DNA of 64,000 nucleotides from Prorocentrum cordatum (GCA_963575745.1 CAUYUJ010014751.1:148125-212124), one strand, 5' to 3'; counted from the stretch's first letter, positions 31,879 to 41,649 are shown. Translations and numbers: made by a program. Notes: generated by a model not told the origin, from the letters alone.

Positions 31879-32573
31879 GATATATCCCCGAGCGGGATGC
31901 CCAGGAGGCGGTTGAGGTGGTGTTTGGTAAAGCCGAGTTGCTTCATGTCCCGCCGCTCCGTCTTCGTGAGGTTGTCGGTGAATCGTAGTAGGTCGTCTGG
32001 TTGTCCTCCTGGTGCTTGGGGCGGGCTCTCGCGTATCATTTTGTGGAAGCCGTTTTCCCCAGCCAACGTGAAGAACTCAATGTATCCGACGCTGGTGGGG
32101 TCCGTCACGCAGAAAATGTGATGCACTCGGTCCTGGTAGTTATTGTCCTTCGTATGCTTGGTGAGGTAGTCGACGACTGTGGTCTCGTTGGTGTCGGATT
32201 GGAAGCCGTGTGCGACCAGTTGCAAGTTCCTGTCGTTGCCGCTTGGCTTGATCTTCATGCTCTCGATAGTCTGCTGTAGTTGCTGAACCTGTTGAGCTGT
32301 GGCATCTGTCTTTGCGTGGAATGCCTTGATCTCTTTCGAGGTGCCGTCAACCTGCTTTTGGACATTTGCGATCTTCTCATCAGTCTTTTTATCGTATTTC
32401 GTCAACCTGTCGTCCATGATGCTAGCCATGCGGTTGGACATGGCGTCGACGAGGGCCTGATCCCGGGGATTCAGTTCAGGCTCCTGGTCTTCAGCTGGCC
32501 CTTCTCCTTCCCTGGCTTTCTTGCGCTCTGGGGTGGAGCCGGTGCTGAACATCGCCTTCCGGATCCCGTCCAT
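31875..32573 (-). CDS. Coiled-coil protein, LINE ORF1-like (232 codons)
   Basis: The most protein-like ORF in the window. Residues 1-40 are charged and Pro-rich (STPERKKAREGEGP). Residues about 45-110 are polar with heptad-like spacing (MSNRMASIMDDRLTKYDKKT, then QQVQQLQQTIESMK), a likely coiled coil. Residues about 115-190 contain LQLVAHGFQSDTNETTVVDY and HHIFCVTDPTSVGYIEFFTL, which resemble the beta-alpha-beta of an RRM-type fold. The order coiled coil then RRM-like domain is that of many LINE ORF1 proteins, which bind retroelement RNA. Codon use is less GC-extreme than the flanks. The start is the first ATG, with no in-frame upstream extension that looks like protein. It lies between the exon-like segments at 32946-32892 and 29925-29848, on the same strand, so it may be nested in an intron. 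A host gene exon is the alternative. Confidence 0.6.
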   Translation of the reverse strand: MDGIRKAMFSTGSTPERKKAREGEGPAEDQEPELNPRDQALVDAMSNRMASIMDDRLTKYDKKTDEKIANVQKQVDGTSKEIKAFHAKTDATAQQVQQLQQTIESMKIKPSGNDRNLQLVAHGFQSDTNETTVVDYLTKHTKDNNYQDRVHHIFCVTDPTSVGYIEFFTLAGENGFHKMIRESPPQAPGGQPDDLLRFTDNLTKTERRDMKQLGFTKHHLNRLLGIPLGDIS

Positions 32574-32669
32574 CGGAGTGTGGAGAATGGGGGATTGTGG
32601 CGTGACAGCGTGATCGGGAATTCAAGGGGGTACAGCTTGTTCGGGAATTGAAGGGGGTACAGCTTGGGC

Positions 32670-32822
32670 CGAGGAGGAGGAGGAGGAGGAGGAGGAGAAG
32701 GAGGAGGACAGGAAGGAGGAGGAGGAGGAGGACAGGAAGGAGGAGGAGGGAGGAGGAGGAGGAGGAGGAGGAGGAGGAGGAGGAGGAGGAGGAGGAGGAG
32801 GAGGAGGAGGAGGAGGAGGAGG
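32670..32822. repeat. GGA microsatellite
   Basis: GGA repeats with AGGACAGGAAGG interruptions, directly upstream (minus strand) of the ORF1-like gene. Confidence 0.9.
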
Positions 32823-32891
32823 AACGCCCCCTGCCACCCTCTAGCCCCTTCCCGCCCTCTCCCCCGCGCCCCCCCGCGTCTCCCGGCGCGC

Positions 32892-32946
32892 CTCCTCGTC
32901 GAACGCCTTCTTCTCCGCCCACGTGTCGTGCCGCCACAGCTCCGTC
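32892..32946 (-). CDS. Exon-like segment, second part of the cysteine module
   Basis: After GCGAG| the minus strand reads one base completing an Arg codon, then TELWRHDTWAEKKAFDEE, ending GAGGAG|GCGCGCC, a possible GC-type donor. Phase fits both neighbours: the segment at 40190-40252 ends two bases into the Arg codon (ATG AG|) and the one at 29848-29925 starts in phase 0. No other copy was seen. The frame stays open beyond the proposed end (ARRETRGG), so the 3' edge rests on phase matching rather than on a stop. Confidence 0.55.
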
Positions 32947-33006
32947 CTCGCCGGCGGGGCACGGAGCGGGTGCCCGGCCACGAGAACCCCCCCACGAGAA
33001 GCCCAT

Positions 33007-33147
33007 GATGGGCCTGTCTTCCACCACCACTACCATAAGTTGGGGGGGGGAGGGGGTCCTCCTCCCCCTCTTCTTCTTCCTCATCCTCCTCCTCCACCTC
33101 CTCCCCCCTTCTATCTTATGGTGGTGGTGGTGGTGGAAAACAGGCCC
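33007..33147. mobile_element. Foldback element with pyrimidine-rich centre
   Basis: Arms GATGGGCCTGTCTTCCACCA (from 33007) and its imperfect complement ending AACAGGCCCATC (33147) pair over about 33 bp. The centre is G-run then TCC-rich. No internal ORF and no clear target duplication. Confidence 0.6.
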
Positions 33148-33262
33148 ATCAGCCCAGCCCCGAGACCCCAGGACGTCCACTGACTTCTTGGTGTGGGAGC
33201 GTCGCGCTCTCGGTGGCAGAGCCGTGGGAACCCGAGAAACCCAGGACGCCCTGGAGGCAAGC

Positions 33263-33454
33263 CTTATGTCGGGCGTGTCCCCCTACAGGGGGATTCTCGA
33301 CGAAAAATACAAAATACCCCAAAAATACCCCAAAAAGGTAAAAACATACTCAAAAAATAGTCCCCAGACTATTTTTAGACAATTTCTTGCTTATTTTTTG
33401 GGTATTTTTAATTTTGCGTCGAAAATCCTCCTGTAGGGGGGACAGGCCCGACTT
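33263..33454 (+). mobile_element. Family A inverted-repeat element, copy 3
   Basis: 192 bp, flanked by GAGGCAAGC at 33254-33262 and 33455-33463 (perfect 9-bp duplication). The terminal inversions extend some 60 bp (GTCGGGCGTGTCCCCCTACA, GGGGGATTCTCGACG against the complement of the right end). The core is AT-rich with direct AAAAATACCCC words. Removing the element restores a sequence matching 240-272, an apparent empty site. Confidence 0.8.
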
Positions 33455-33600
33455 GAGGCAAGCAGGGTGCTTCTTGGCATGCCCCCCCCCCTGTATGGGC
33501 CTCTCCCTCCGGGGCGCGCCACGTGCGGGGAGGAGGGCACGGAGGTGGCGTCCACCCCCCCCCGCTGGAGGCGGAGGGGCAGGGAAGGGAGGACGAGCGT

Positions 33601-33772
33601 GAAGGGGCCCTGGGACTCGCAGAGAAGTACACACACGCACACAGATACATGGACTCCAGATCCTTTCTCATATCTTCTGGGTTTTCGTCTTCCCCCCCCA
33701 CTTCCCACGTTTTCCCATCTTCCGGGGGGTCGACGATGAACTGTGTTTGTGTGTGTTTTTCTCCCCTCGTGA
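33601..33772 (+). repeat. Family F dispersed repeat, diverged copy 3 of 6
   Basis: Retains GGGGCCCTGGGAC, the ACACACGCACACAGATACA block, TCTTCTGGGTTTTCGTCTTC, a CCCACGTTTTCCCATCTTCC block, CGACGATGAACTGTGTTTGT and CTCCCCTCGTGA, but with more substitutions than the other five copies. Confidence 0.6.
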
Positions 33773-33783
33773 GAGTGGGGAGG

Positions 33784-33982
33784 TCGGCGGCGAGCGACGT
33801 GGAAACGAGGAAGAAAATGCCTTCTTGGGAGGCTCGGAAGTCCCCCAGCCGTCTGAAAGGTTTTCTCAGGGCCTTCCCCGAAGGCACAAAAGACTTCTCA
33901 GAAGGCGCGGGGGCATCCGAAAAGTCCCGCCGCCTTCGGAGAAGGCCTTTCCTTCTCACTTCCCCCTCTCGCTCGCCGCCGA
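33784..33982 (+). mobile_element. Family D inverted-repeat element, copy 2
   Basis: 199 bp. Starts TCGGCGGCGAGCGACGTGGA and ends CCTTCTCACTTCCCCCTCTC, GCTCGCCGCCGA. Shares GGAGGCTCGGAAGTCCCCCA-type interior blocks with 11299-11489. No target duplication visible. Confidence 0.55.
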
Positions 33983-34049
33983 AACAGGCGTGGGTGAGGA
34001 GGGGGGGGAGGAGTAGGGGAAGGACGAGGAGTGGAATCACTGTCAAAAT

Positions 34050-34120
34050 CTGGACGGGCTCCGTGGGTGCTGGCCACTGCGGCGCTGAGGCCAATGTGGG
34101 TTTCTTTCGATTGTCGTTTT
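34050..34120 (-). repeat. Dispersed segment reading LSAAVASTHGARP, copy 1
   Basis: Homologous to 34643-34712. On the minus strand one frame reads LSAAVASTHGARPDFDSDS and another APQWPAPTEPV; the copy at 34.65 kb gives LSAAADGTHGAR and APQRMAPTGPV. I cannot tell which frame, if any, is used. Possibly a repeated exon. Confidence 0.4.
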
Positions 34121-34251
34121 GGGAGGTTTTGACAGCGGGGGCGTTGGGGCACCGCGTTCCCCACCTGGCGCCAATGTTATTCTCCAACGCTGCCGTTTGA
34201 TGCGGTAAACTTACACGCGGCACCGCTTATGTATACACATGGCCAACTTAC

Positions 34252-34295
34252 TTTGTGGGACCACTCCACAAATACGGTGTTCCACCAACCAGCGC
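34252..34295 (-). CDS. Exon-like segment ALVGGTPYLWSGPTK
   Basis: The minus strand reads ALVGGTPYLWSGPT and then meets GTAAGTTGG, a consensus-like donor. It matches 39393-39445 (KLVGETPYFWSGPTG). The 5' edge is unclear: there is no AG directly before the conserved part. Function unknown. Confidence 0.4.
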
Positions 34296-34642
34296 GCGGG
34301 GGATCGGCGGAAACGCTGTCCTACACCGCCTGTTCCTGAACACGTTGCTCAGGGTCACCCGGTCGGCCGCGTCCGCGGCCGAAGCGGAAATAGGTAGGCA
34401 CTACGCGGCAGCGTGCGTCTTCTGATGACTTGACTAGTACGAGTGACCTGTCGCCAACGAGTGATCTTACAGAGCGGCATCATATGTGCCGTCTCAACCC
34501 TACAATAGGAGTGAGGTTTCGCACCGCCACCCGCTCCCGCTTCGGTCGCCCCTAGGATCGCCCCTATGGTACCACCGTGACTTGAGGCAACGACTCGGTG
34601 ACGAGTGGGAACATTGTAAACATTTTCTCTGTGTGTGATTGC

Positions 34643-34712
34643 TCGACGGGCCCCGTGGGTGCCATCCGCTGCGGCGCTCAGGCTGTTGCGGGTTTTCTGT
34701 CGATTCTCGCTT
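34643..34712 (-). repeat. Dispersed segment reading LSAAADGTHGAR, copy 2
   Basis: Aligns with 34050-34120 over about 70 bp including the AATCGAMAGAAA-type leader and CAGCGCCGCAG core (minus strand). About 0.6 kb separates the copies. Confidence 0.4.
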
Positions 34713-34719
34713 TGGGCGT

Positions 34720-37700
34720 GGGCGGAGGAAGCGACCACATCGGTGTTTTCGTTCCAGACGCGATCTTCTGGACCCCCGGCGCCGCGGGGCGCCCCGCCGC
34801 CTCCAAAGGGCAACGTCTTCGCCGAGGCCGCCGAGGGCCCGGGCGAAGAAATGGCGGAAAAACGACTAGGTGCCGACCCGCGCCAGCAGCCGCGGCAACC
34901 AGCTTCCGGCGCAGCCGCCGCCGAAGGCCAAGCGCCGCCATCCCCGGCCCGCCCAGCTCCCACAGGCCGCGCGGCGAGCCGGCCGTCGCCTGCCAAAACA
35001 GCGCGCAAAGTTCGCGTGGATCCGCGGGCCTCGTGCTTGCTCGGGCCGACTGCAGCGGCGAGGGCGACTACGTCTTCGTCTGCGCGGCCGCGGCCCTCCG
35101 CGAGGAACAGATTCACCCGCCTGAGCTCCAGGCTGGCGCGCTGAGGCTGGCGCGCTGAGGCCTGGAGCCCCCAAGCAAGCTGCATTGCGCTATTGTCCTC
35201 GGGTCCCCGCCGCAAGGCGCAATTCTACGACGTCGACTCCAAGAAGGGCGACATCGCCACTGATATTGCGGTCGACGGCGCGCCTGCGACGTCGAACTGG
35301 TGCGCGCCGCCGCCCGCGCGACCGAGCGCTCGATCCGCGTCTGGCGACGGTGGGGTTCCGAGCGGTCCTTGCGCGCCCCCCAAAGAAAATGGGCTCCAAC
35401 TTAAAGGGGGCCATCTGGCTCACCCTCGAAGGACAGAGCTACCAACTCCTACTCCCCGCCAGCCTGGCCCCGGCTGCCACCGCGGCGGCCTGGGAGCAGT
35501 GCGCGCCGCCGTGCCCGACGAGATTCGCGGGCGGTGGCCGCGCTCCAAGCGAGGGCTCCCGCGGCCTCCGCAGCTGCCTCGGCGCCCGGTCCAGCCCGGC
35601 CCAGATCATGCGCACCGGCGCCGCTCGCCACGCTCTCGGCCTGAAACCGCTCCAGCGTCCGCCAAGGCGCGGGTCGCCCTCGGCCTCGACTCGGCCTCCG
35701 TCGTCGCGGACGACGACGCCGACTTCCAGCCGCCTCCGGGCGCCTTCGGCTCCTCGGCAGGGCCCGGCGCCCCGCCTGCCTTCTACGCGCGCTCCCCCTG
35801 CGCTTGGAGACCTCTTTGCGCTGTCGGCAATCGCCGGCGGGCGACGGAGATCAAGTGGCACTTCGGGGCGCGCCGTGGCATTGGGCCCCCGGCGTGCGCT
35901 GCAGAGCAGCGCGCCAGCGCTCATCCTGAGAACGGCCAGGCTTTACGGATGCGTCGCTGCCTGCAACGCGCCGCCAAGCGCAGCCGGTGGCGCGATCAGC
36001 AGCCCGCCCACTGGCATGCCTGCGTCTGCGACCTCGACGAGGCGCGGGGCTCCACGAAGAGCACCGTCAACGGTGCCACCGTGCGCGCGTGCGCCTGCTC
36101 CCGCTGCGGCGTCGCGCGCGCCGACCGGGCTCGGTGGGCCCCGTGCGCCAAGCGGGCCATTCAAAATACCTCGGCGAAGAAATCCTCCTGCGCCTCATCG
36201 GTCGTCGCCGGACCGACCTGTCTGCCGCGGGGGGGCGCGGGCCAACGTCGAGCGTGAGGGCGCCGTGGCGGCCTCGCGCAGGCGCCGGCGATCTGGCCCC
36301 GACTGCCGCCAAGAAGAGCGAGAGAGCAACCGGGTCCGCCACTTCCGCCGCCGCGCTCGCGACGTCAAGTGCCGCGAGACATATTGGGCGGCGCGCTTCG
36401 CTTAGATCGACGCCGACAGGCGGACGGCTGCCTCCGGGCGCCAGCTGGCCGCGGCCGAGTGGCGGGGCCCTCTCCGGGGGAAAGCGGCGCCCGCTGGCGC
36501 CCGCGCGCCCCCGCCGCCGCTGCCCCTTCCCCGGGGGGGCTGGCCGCCGCCGCCGACCCCGCTCCAGCGCTCGAGATCGCCGTCGTCAGAGTCGCGGCGC
36601 CCGCGCGTGACCGAGCCCCAAGCATTGGGCCAGACAGATTTCCAGCTGGCCCTCCTGCAGAAGATGGGACGCGATTGGCTTTGCCCCGCTGGGCATTCAC
36701 GCTCGCCAGGGCGCGGGTATGGAGCGTCGCGCGCAGCCCGCCGCCGCCCGGCAACCGCCCGCAGACAGCGACGAGAGGCGGCGCCGCCATCATCTGGCGC
36801 CCCTCTCTCGGGAATGCCACTGCCTTCCGCCCGCGACCAGGGCCTGGGTCGCCGTGTTCTGGGCCTTCGGGCCTGCGCGCTGTGTGCTCTGATTCAGGTG
36901 CCCGACTGCCTCTGGATGGCTCGCGCTCGAGCCTATCTGGAATCGACGGCCACCTGCAACCACTGGCCATCGACGGCTACAACTGGAAGCCCCCCTAATG
37001 CGCCACCTTCGGCGTTGGCTGGGTGAGCGCGCCGGCCAGCGCCGCGACCGCGGCGGCGACGGCGCCCGCCCCGGCGTGCCATGACCGACGCCAATTGCCT
37101 GGGGCCCCCCGACGGTCTCCGACTGCGCCGCGCTGCGCCGCGACCCCGTCGACGGCCCACTCGCGCAGCAGCGTGCTCCCGCCTCGGGTGCGCCCCCGAC
37201 GACGTCGAGCAGATTCAGCGCGAAGTCAAATATCCCGCCCGCCCGCCGGCTCCAGCCCGACCGACCGCGGGGCGAAGTGGCGGCGCGCGCGGGCAGAGCA
37301 AATCCTCGAGGAGGAGGGTGCCCGACGCGGCCGATTTATGATCGCGCGCCCAAGGGGGCGGTCGAAAGACGCTCTCCACGAGATGCCGTCGACCGCCGCG
37401 CCCCCGTCCAACCGACCTCCGCCGGCGCCAACTGCGACTCCCGCGCCATTTTGCCAAGGCGTTCCTGCGCGATCCGCGCCCGAAATACCTCTCGCAACGG
37501 CGCTGGGGCAGCCGCGCCCGCCCGGGGCGAGGGCGGCCGCGCTCGGGTCGTCGACGGCAATGTCACTTATGGCGACGCCATCGAGTCGCGTCGAGGATCA
37601 ACCCCTGCAAGCGTCTGGCCGCCAAAAACGCAATCGCCCGCGGGCGTTCCAAATTTGCAAAATGGTCCGCGTCGCTCTTGGCCGCCGCGCTTCTGTTCCC

Positions 37701-38660
37701 GGGCGCCCGTTTGACGGCGCACCAGGGCGTCGACGCCTTCGGGCGGGCGCGGCTGCGGCAATGGGGCCGCCCGACCGCGACGCCGACGCCCGCCTTCAGC
37801 GCGGCGCTCCTAGGCGGCAAACGTCACCTTTCCACGATCCGACTAAGCAGCCGACTGGCTACCGACCAACTGCGTCTGGGGAGAAACCTTGCGTCGCCGA
37901 CAAGGGGCGGCGGGCTTTGACGGATGGGCGGGCGTGGAGCTTCGCCTCGTCGCCAGGCTGGCCCCAGATCATGCGCGAGCTCTGCGCCGCGCGGCGCAGC
38001 GCGCCCCCGACATCGCCGCCTCTGGCATCGACGATTCCGCGGCCGTGCAGCTCTTCAGTTGGAAAATCGTGGGCGTCCCGAAAAACGAGGGCGACTCCAT
38101 GTCCGTCGCCGTGGGCTACTGCGCCCTGCGACCCTGGCTGTCAGCCCTTGCGCGGGCAGCCCCCGAGTCGCCAGCTATCTGGTGGTCTTGCTGACGTGCC
38201 GCCAGCGTCGCCGGCGGGGTCTCGTCGCGGCGCCGCTCCTGCGCTCTCGGAGGGGCGGGCCCGGAACGCGACCTGTCTAATGCTCGCGGCAACGTCGACT
38301 TCGGCGTCGCGGAGGGCGCCTTGGAACGGCAGGGCACGCCGCCGCGCGTCGCTTCATGGCGCGCGGCGGCGCGGCGCGCCCCGAGGTCCCGCGCGACGGG
38401 GGGCGAGCTCGGCCAGCCTATCCGGCCGAAGCGCGGCCCCCGCAGGGAGATAGCCTCGCCCCCAATGTTGGGATCGGCGCCCTCGCTCGGAGGGCTCGAC
38501 CGCGGCCTCGTGGCCATCGGCGAAGCCGCCCCCGGCTTCGCTGAGGGCGCCAACGAGCGGCAGACCTGGGACGTCGCCGACGACCCGCCCAAACGCATCG
38601 AGCACCTCGGTCTCGCCACCGCGCCTGCGGATTCGTCTGCGCCCATCCTGCCGTGAAATG
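34720..38660 (+). pseudogene. Decayed LINE-like region with an RT-finger-like segment
   Basis: GC-rich with protein-like pieces in changing plus-strand frames. At 34790-34870 a frame reads KGNVFAEAAEGPGEEMAEKR. At 35380-35460, MGSNLKGAIWLTLEGQSYQL. At 37280-37390, RARAEQILEEEGARRGRFMI. The clearest is 37913-38150: GFDGWAGVELRLVARLAPDH then SWKIVGVPKNEGDSMSVAVG, which fits the N-terminal fingers of non-LTR reverse transcriptases (G-x-DGW...EL followed by a K-x-x-x-x-PK motif). At 38283-38350, ARGNVDFGVAEGALERQGTP. I did not find the catalytic FADD-type motif, so this is a broken copy at best. Long plus-strand ORFs such as 37023-38453 cross several of these frames and are not single proteins. 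Confidence 0.4.
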
Positions 38661-38742
38661 GTTGGGCAAATATCGAGAACGGCATTGGCATCATGCGCGG
38701 CCTCCTGGGCAGTTTCGCGGTGTGAGCGATTGTCGCCATCGC

Positions 38743-39024
38743 CTACATCCGACTACACTGGACCTGGGCAGCGCCGCTGCTGACTCTTTTCCCAGTGGAA
38801 TGCGCCGGGAGTTTTTTCCGCGCCTTTCTCAATGCACGCAACAGTTGGTCTTTCGGCTGCTTCTGGGCGCTCCACATCAATTTGCATCCGCAGTGCTCGC
38901 ACGTCCTCCAGAGCCTCCACGCCGGCTCCATAGCCAAGCTGGTCTGGAACGACTTTGTAAAAAGCGCCTCTGCGGCGCGCGCCAAGTCCATTGGTTCGAA
39001 GTTTATTGCGTACGGCGCCGACAC
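38743..39024 (-). CDS. Small Cys-containing ORF, 93 codons
   Basis: Begins MSAPYAINFEPMDLARAAEA, continues LFTKSFQTSLAMEPAWRLWR, then TCEHCGCKLMWSAQKQ and a basic tail LRALRKARKKLPAHSTGKR. The Cys-x2-Cys-x-Cys motif and amphipathic, basic C-terminus look like real protein, possibly metal- or nucleic-acid-binding. The plus strand over the same bases (38795-39202) also has a plausible frame, so strand choice is uncertain. It is on the same strand as the exon-like segments either side. Confidence 0.35.
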   Translation of the reverse strand: MSAPYAINFEPMDLARAAEALFTKSFQTSLAMEPAWRLWRTCEHCGCKLMWSAQKQPKDQLLRALRKARKKLPAHSTGKRVSSGAAQVQCSRM

Positions 39025-39392
39025 CTGCCCCCCAACCGACGACCACCGCGTTCAGCTGGTACATCCACGCGCCGGCAGTGCACTCACCCGTTCAACTACT
39101 GCAAACACCCCCGAGCGTCTTTGTGGCACTTGTGGTATGCATGTTATGAGTTTCAAGGCGACCGCACTTTTTGGAAAGGGAGCAGCTCTTCCTCCCATGT
39201 AATTCCTGGGCGTCGCAGCCCCGACTGACGAGCAAATCAGGATGGATCACGTCTCAGGCGGGTCCGACGACCACGACGCGCTCGAGGTACTTGGCGGCCA
39301 CGTGCGCGCTGGCGCTCCGCATGCTCCGTCGGGGACTTCGTGTTGAAGCAGGCCTCCTCCACCCACTCGATATTGAGTGGTAGCCTGAGAAC

Positions 39393-39445
39393 CTTCCAGT
39401 GGGACCACTCCAGAAGTAGGGTGTTTCACCAACCAACTTTCGGAT
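39393..39445 (-). CDS. Exon-like segment IRKLVGETPYFWSGPTG
   Basis: 53 bp preceded by a pyrimidine-containing TTCGCTTCCTCAG| acceptor-like sequence and followed by GGAAG|GTTCTC. Reads IRKLVGETPYFWSGPTG. Its paralogue is at 34252-34295. Good edges on both sides make this the better of the two copies. Function unknown. Confidence 0.45.
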
Positions 39446-40189
39446 CTGAGGAAGCGAATGCATGGACGACTGCCCTTGCACACAACCGCCCTGGCCCAGC
39501 TGAGGCCAAGTGGGTGGAGCACGAACACTGGCATCGGAACCACGGGCATACCAACAAGTTGTGAGAGACGGGGAGGAGGACGATGAAAGCTTAGCAGTCG
39601 ATGGCGACGTGTGTTGGGAGTGTCGCCGCCCACTGCCGCTCTACTGCCGCTTGGGCGTAGATCAGGTGAGCCTGTCTTGGGCCGCTCGAAGCAGTTGCCC
39701 CAGTCCGAAGCGGGCTGCTGTCTGTGTCGTCGCCTGTGCTGTTGGCGCTGAGGGTCGCTGTCTTGCGCTTCGCCGTCCGCGCCGTCGGCAGCGCGACTTT
39801 GCCGGCTGCTGCGGGGGTCTGCTTGGCTTGGCGGACGGTGCGCCGCCGTGGCCTCCTGCTAATTACTCGTGCGAAGCATGCGTCGCTGTGTCCACCGTAG
39901 GTGTTGTGAGGGTGGGGCACAAGCCGAGGACAAGGAGGGTGAGCGAAAAGGGGAAGGAGGAGGACGAGGAGGGCGGGAAGGTCGAGTGTGAGGTGGGGGG
40001 GACGAGGAGGGAAAGGGTGTGTGTGGAGGAAACGTGGAGGGGAAGGTGTAAGGAGGGGGGACGGGCAAGAGAGCTCCACTCTTCCCCCCCCTCCTGTCCC
40101 TGTCCCTTTTCACTGCCCTTCTTCCGCTCTCCTCCCCATCTCCCCCCCTCCTCCTGTACTATCCCTCTTGCATCCTCTCCGCCCAGGTC

Positions 40190-40252
40190 CTCATGGGATT
40201 CTTCGGGCACCCGGACGGCATCCGCATGAAGCACCCAGGCTCGGTAGGGATC
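40190..40252 (-). CDS. Exon-like segment, first part of the cysteine module (copy 1)
   Basis: 63 bp on the minus strand: after CTGAG|, one base then IPTEPGCFMRMPSGCPKNPM and the first two bases of an Arg codon, ending ATGAG|GACC. Joining it to 32892-32946 restores AGG (Arg) and continues in phase. The paralogue at 12304-12365 has the same edge, also followed by GA, consistent with the GA-AG introns reported in dinoflagellates. The frame happens to stay open past the edge and then stops (TWAERMQEG, stop), which I read as intron. Confidence 0.6.
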
Positions 40253-40449
40253 CTCAGGGTGCTGTTCGTCGCCTTGGCAGGATAGGTGAGGGAGACGAAC
40301 GACGAAGCAAAATAACCTAGATGAAAGCAAGGATGAGCAAACGGATGGTAAAGCAGAGGCGAACTCAAAGGGGGAAGGGGAATGAAGAAGGATGGTGACG
40401 ATGATGCTGCTGATGATGATGGTGATCAGGCTCTACGACTGCGTTACTA

Positions 40450-41110
40450 AACGTTTGGGACAAGTCTGGCACGGTGCGGATGTGAATCCTCAGGAGATGT
40501 TGCGACCAAACATAATGTCATAATCGCTGTGGCCGTCACCGTCAACGCAATTCAAATGCACGACAACATCAATGCAAACACCGTGTAATCCAACACGACG
40601 AACTACAACACGATGGAATTCGACGCAATGCCAAATCATTGCCAAACCAATGCGTCGCGAATCCACTTCGGTGCGCCACAACGCAATACAATATAAAAAC
40701 GATGCGATGGCAACGCTAAAGCAATGCCACGCAAACGAAATGCGGAATCAATGTGTACGCATGGTGTGATACCGCGCTGCTAAGTGTTACTTCGTATACT
40801 GCTTAATGACCATGCTGTCACGGTGCGCACGTGAATTGAGGTGCGCGGAGTGAACGCGTCCTCAAGCCACATTGCGACGAAGCCCTGAACGTAAAAGCCC
40901 GCTCGCCGTCGTAATACGCAAGCGCGGAAAAACAAGGTTTTAGAGGACGTGGAGTTCTTTATTCCTGCTGAAAGAACAAACGCGGTCAGTGCACCCTGAC
41001 GGCGGAATACGTTTGCACATTTACAAAAATGGGCGGATCAAATACTCACAAGGCAGTGGACATATAGCAACTAAGGGAGGAGAGAGCGCACCCGCAGGGC
41101 CCGAGCAATA
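40450..41110. other. No gene; AT-richer stretch
   Basis: Contains scattered GCAATGC/CACAACG words (40540-40770) without a stable period. No coding frame stands out. Confidence 0.4.
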
Positions 41111-41129
41111 AAAAAAAAAGCAAAAAAAA

Positions 41130-41640
41130 GGGGGAGGGGGGGGGGGCCCCCCTAAGCTACCCCCCTCACTTGAGCAGCCATTGGCGAAAGCACCACCCCC
41201 CCTCCCCCCTTTTTTAGCAAGGGGGGTGGGGCAAGGGGGGGGGGGGGCTTACAGCTACCCCCCCCTCCCCCCTTGGGCCCCTCCCCGGAAGCACCCCCCC
41301 CCCTCCCCCCCTTTCCCAAGGGGGGGGTGCTTAAGCCACCCCCCCCTCCCTTGGCGCCGCCCTGCTGGAAGCTACCTCCCCCCCTCCCCCCCTTTCGTGC
41401 AAAGGGGGAGGGGGGCTTGGAAGCTACCCACCCCCCACCCCCCTTTGGCCGCCCCGGAAGCTACCCCCCCCTACCCCCGGGGGGGTGCTTAAGCTACCGC
41501 CCCCCTCCCTTGGAGCCGCCCTGCTGGAAGCTCCCACCCCCCTCCCCCCCTTTGTGCCAAAGGGGGGGGGGGCTTGGAAGCTTGCCCCCCCCCCTTGCCC
41601 CCTTTGGCCGCCCAGCCCCCGGAGCCTCCGCCCTCCCTTT
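41130..41640. repeat. G-run/C-run array, unit about 50-110 bp
   Basis: Repeating pattern of CCCCCCCTCCCCCC, CTTT, AAGGGGGGG, GCTTAAGCTACC and GGAAGCTACC. Runs of 6-12 G or C alternate between strands, giving local hairpin and G-quadruplex potential. Related to 45570-45980. Confidence 0.7.
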
Positions 41641-41649
41641 CGCCGACGA

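Noticed and set aside
37023-38453. 476-codon plus-strand ORF as a single protein
   Set aside because: Passes through several different protein-like frames and is Ala/Pro/Arg-rich from GC content; only short pieces look real.
40159-40368. 69-codon minus ORF ending MRTWAERMQEG as a complete small gene
   Set aside because: The paralogue at 12.3 kb diverges at or just after the GAC following ATGAG, so the part beyond is better read as intron.
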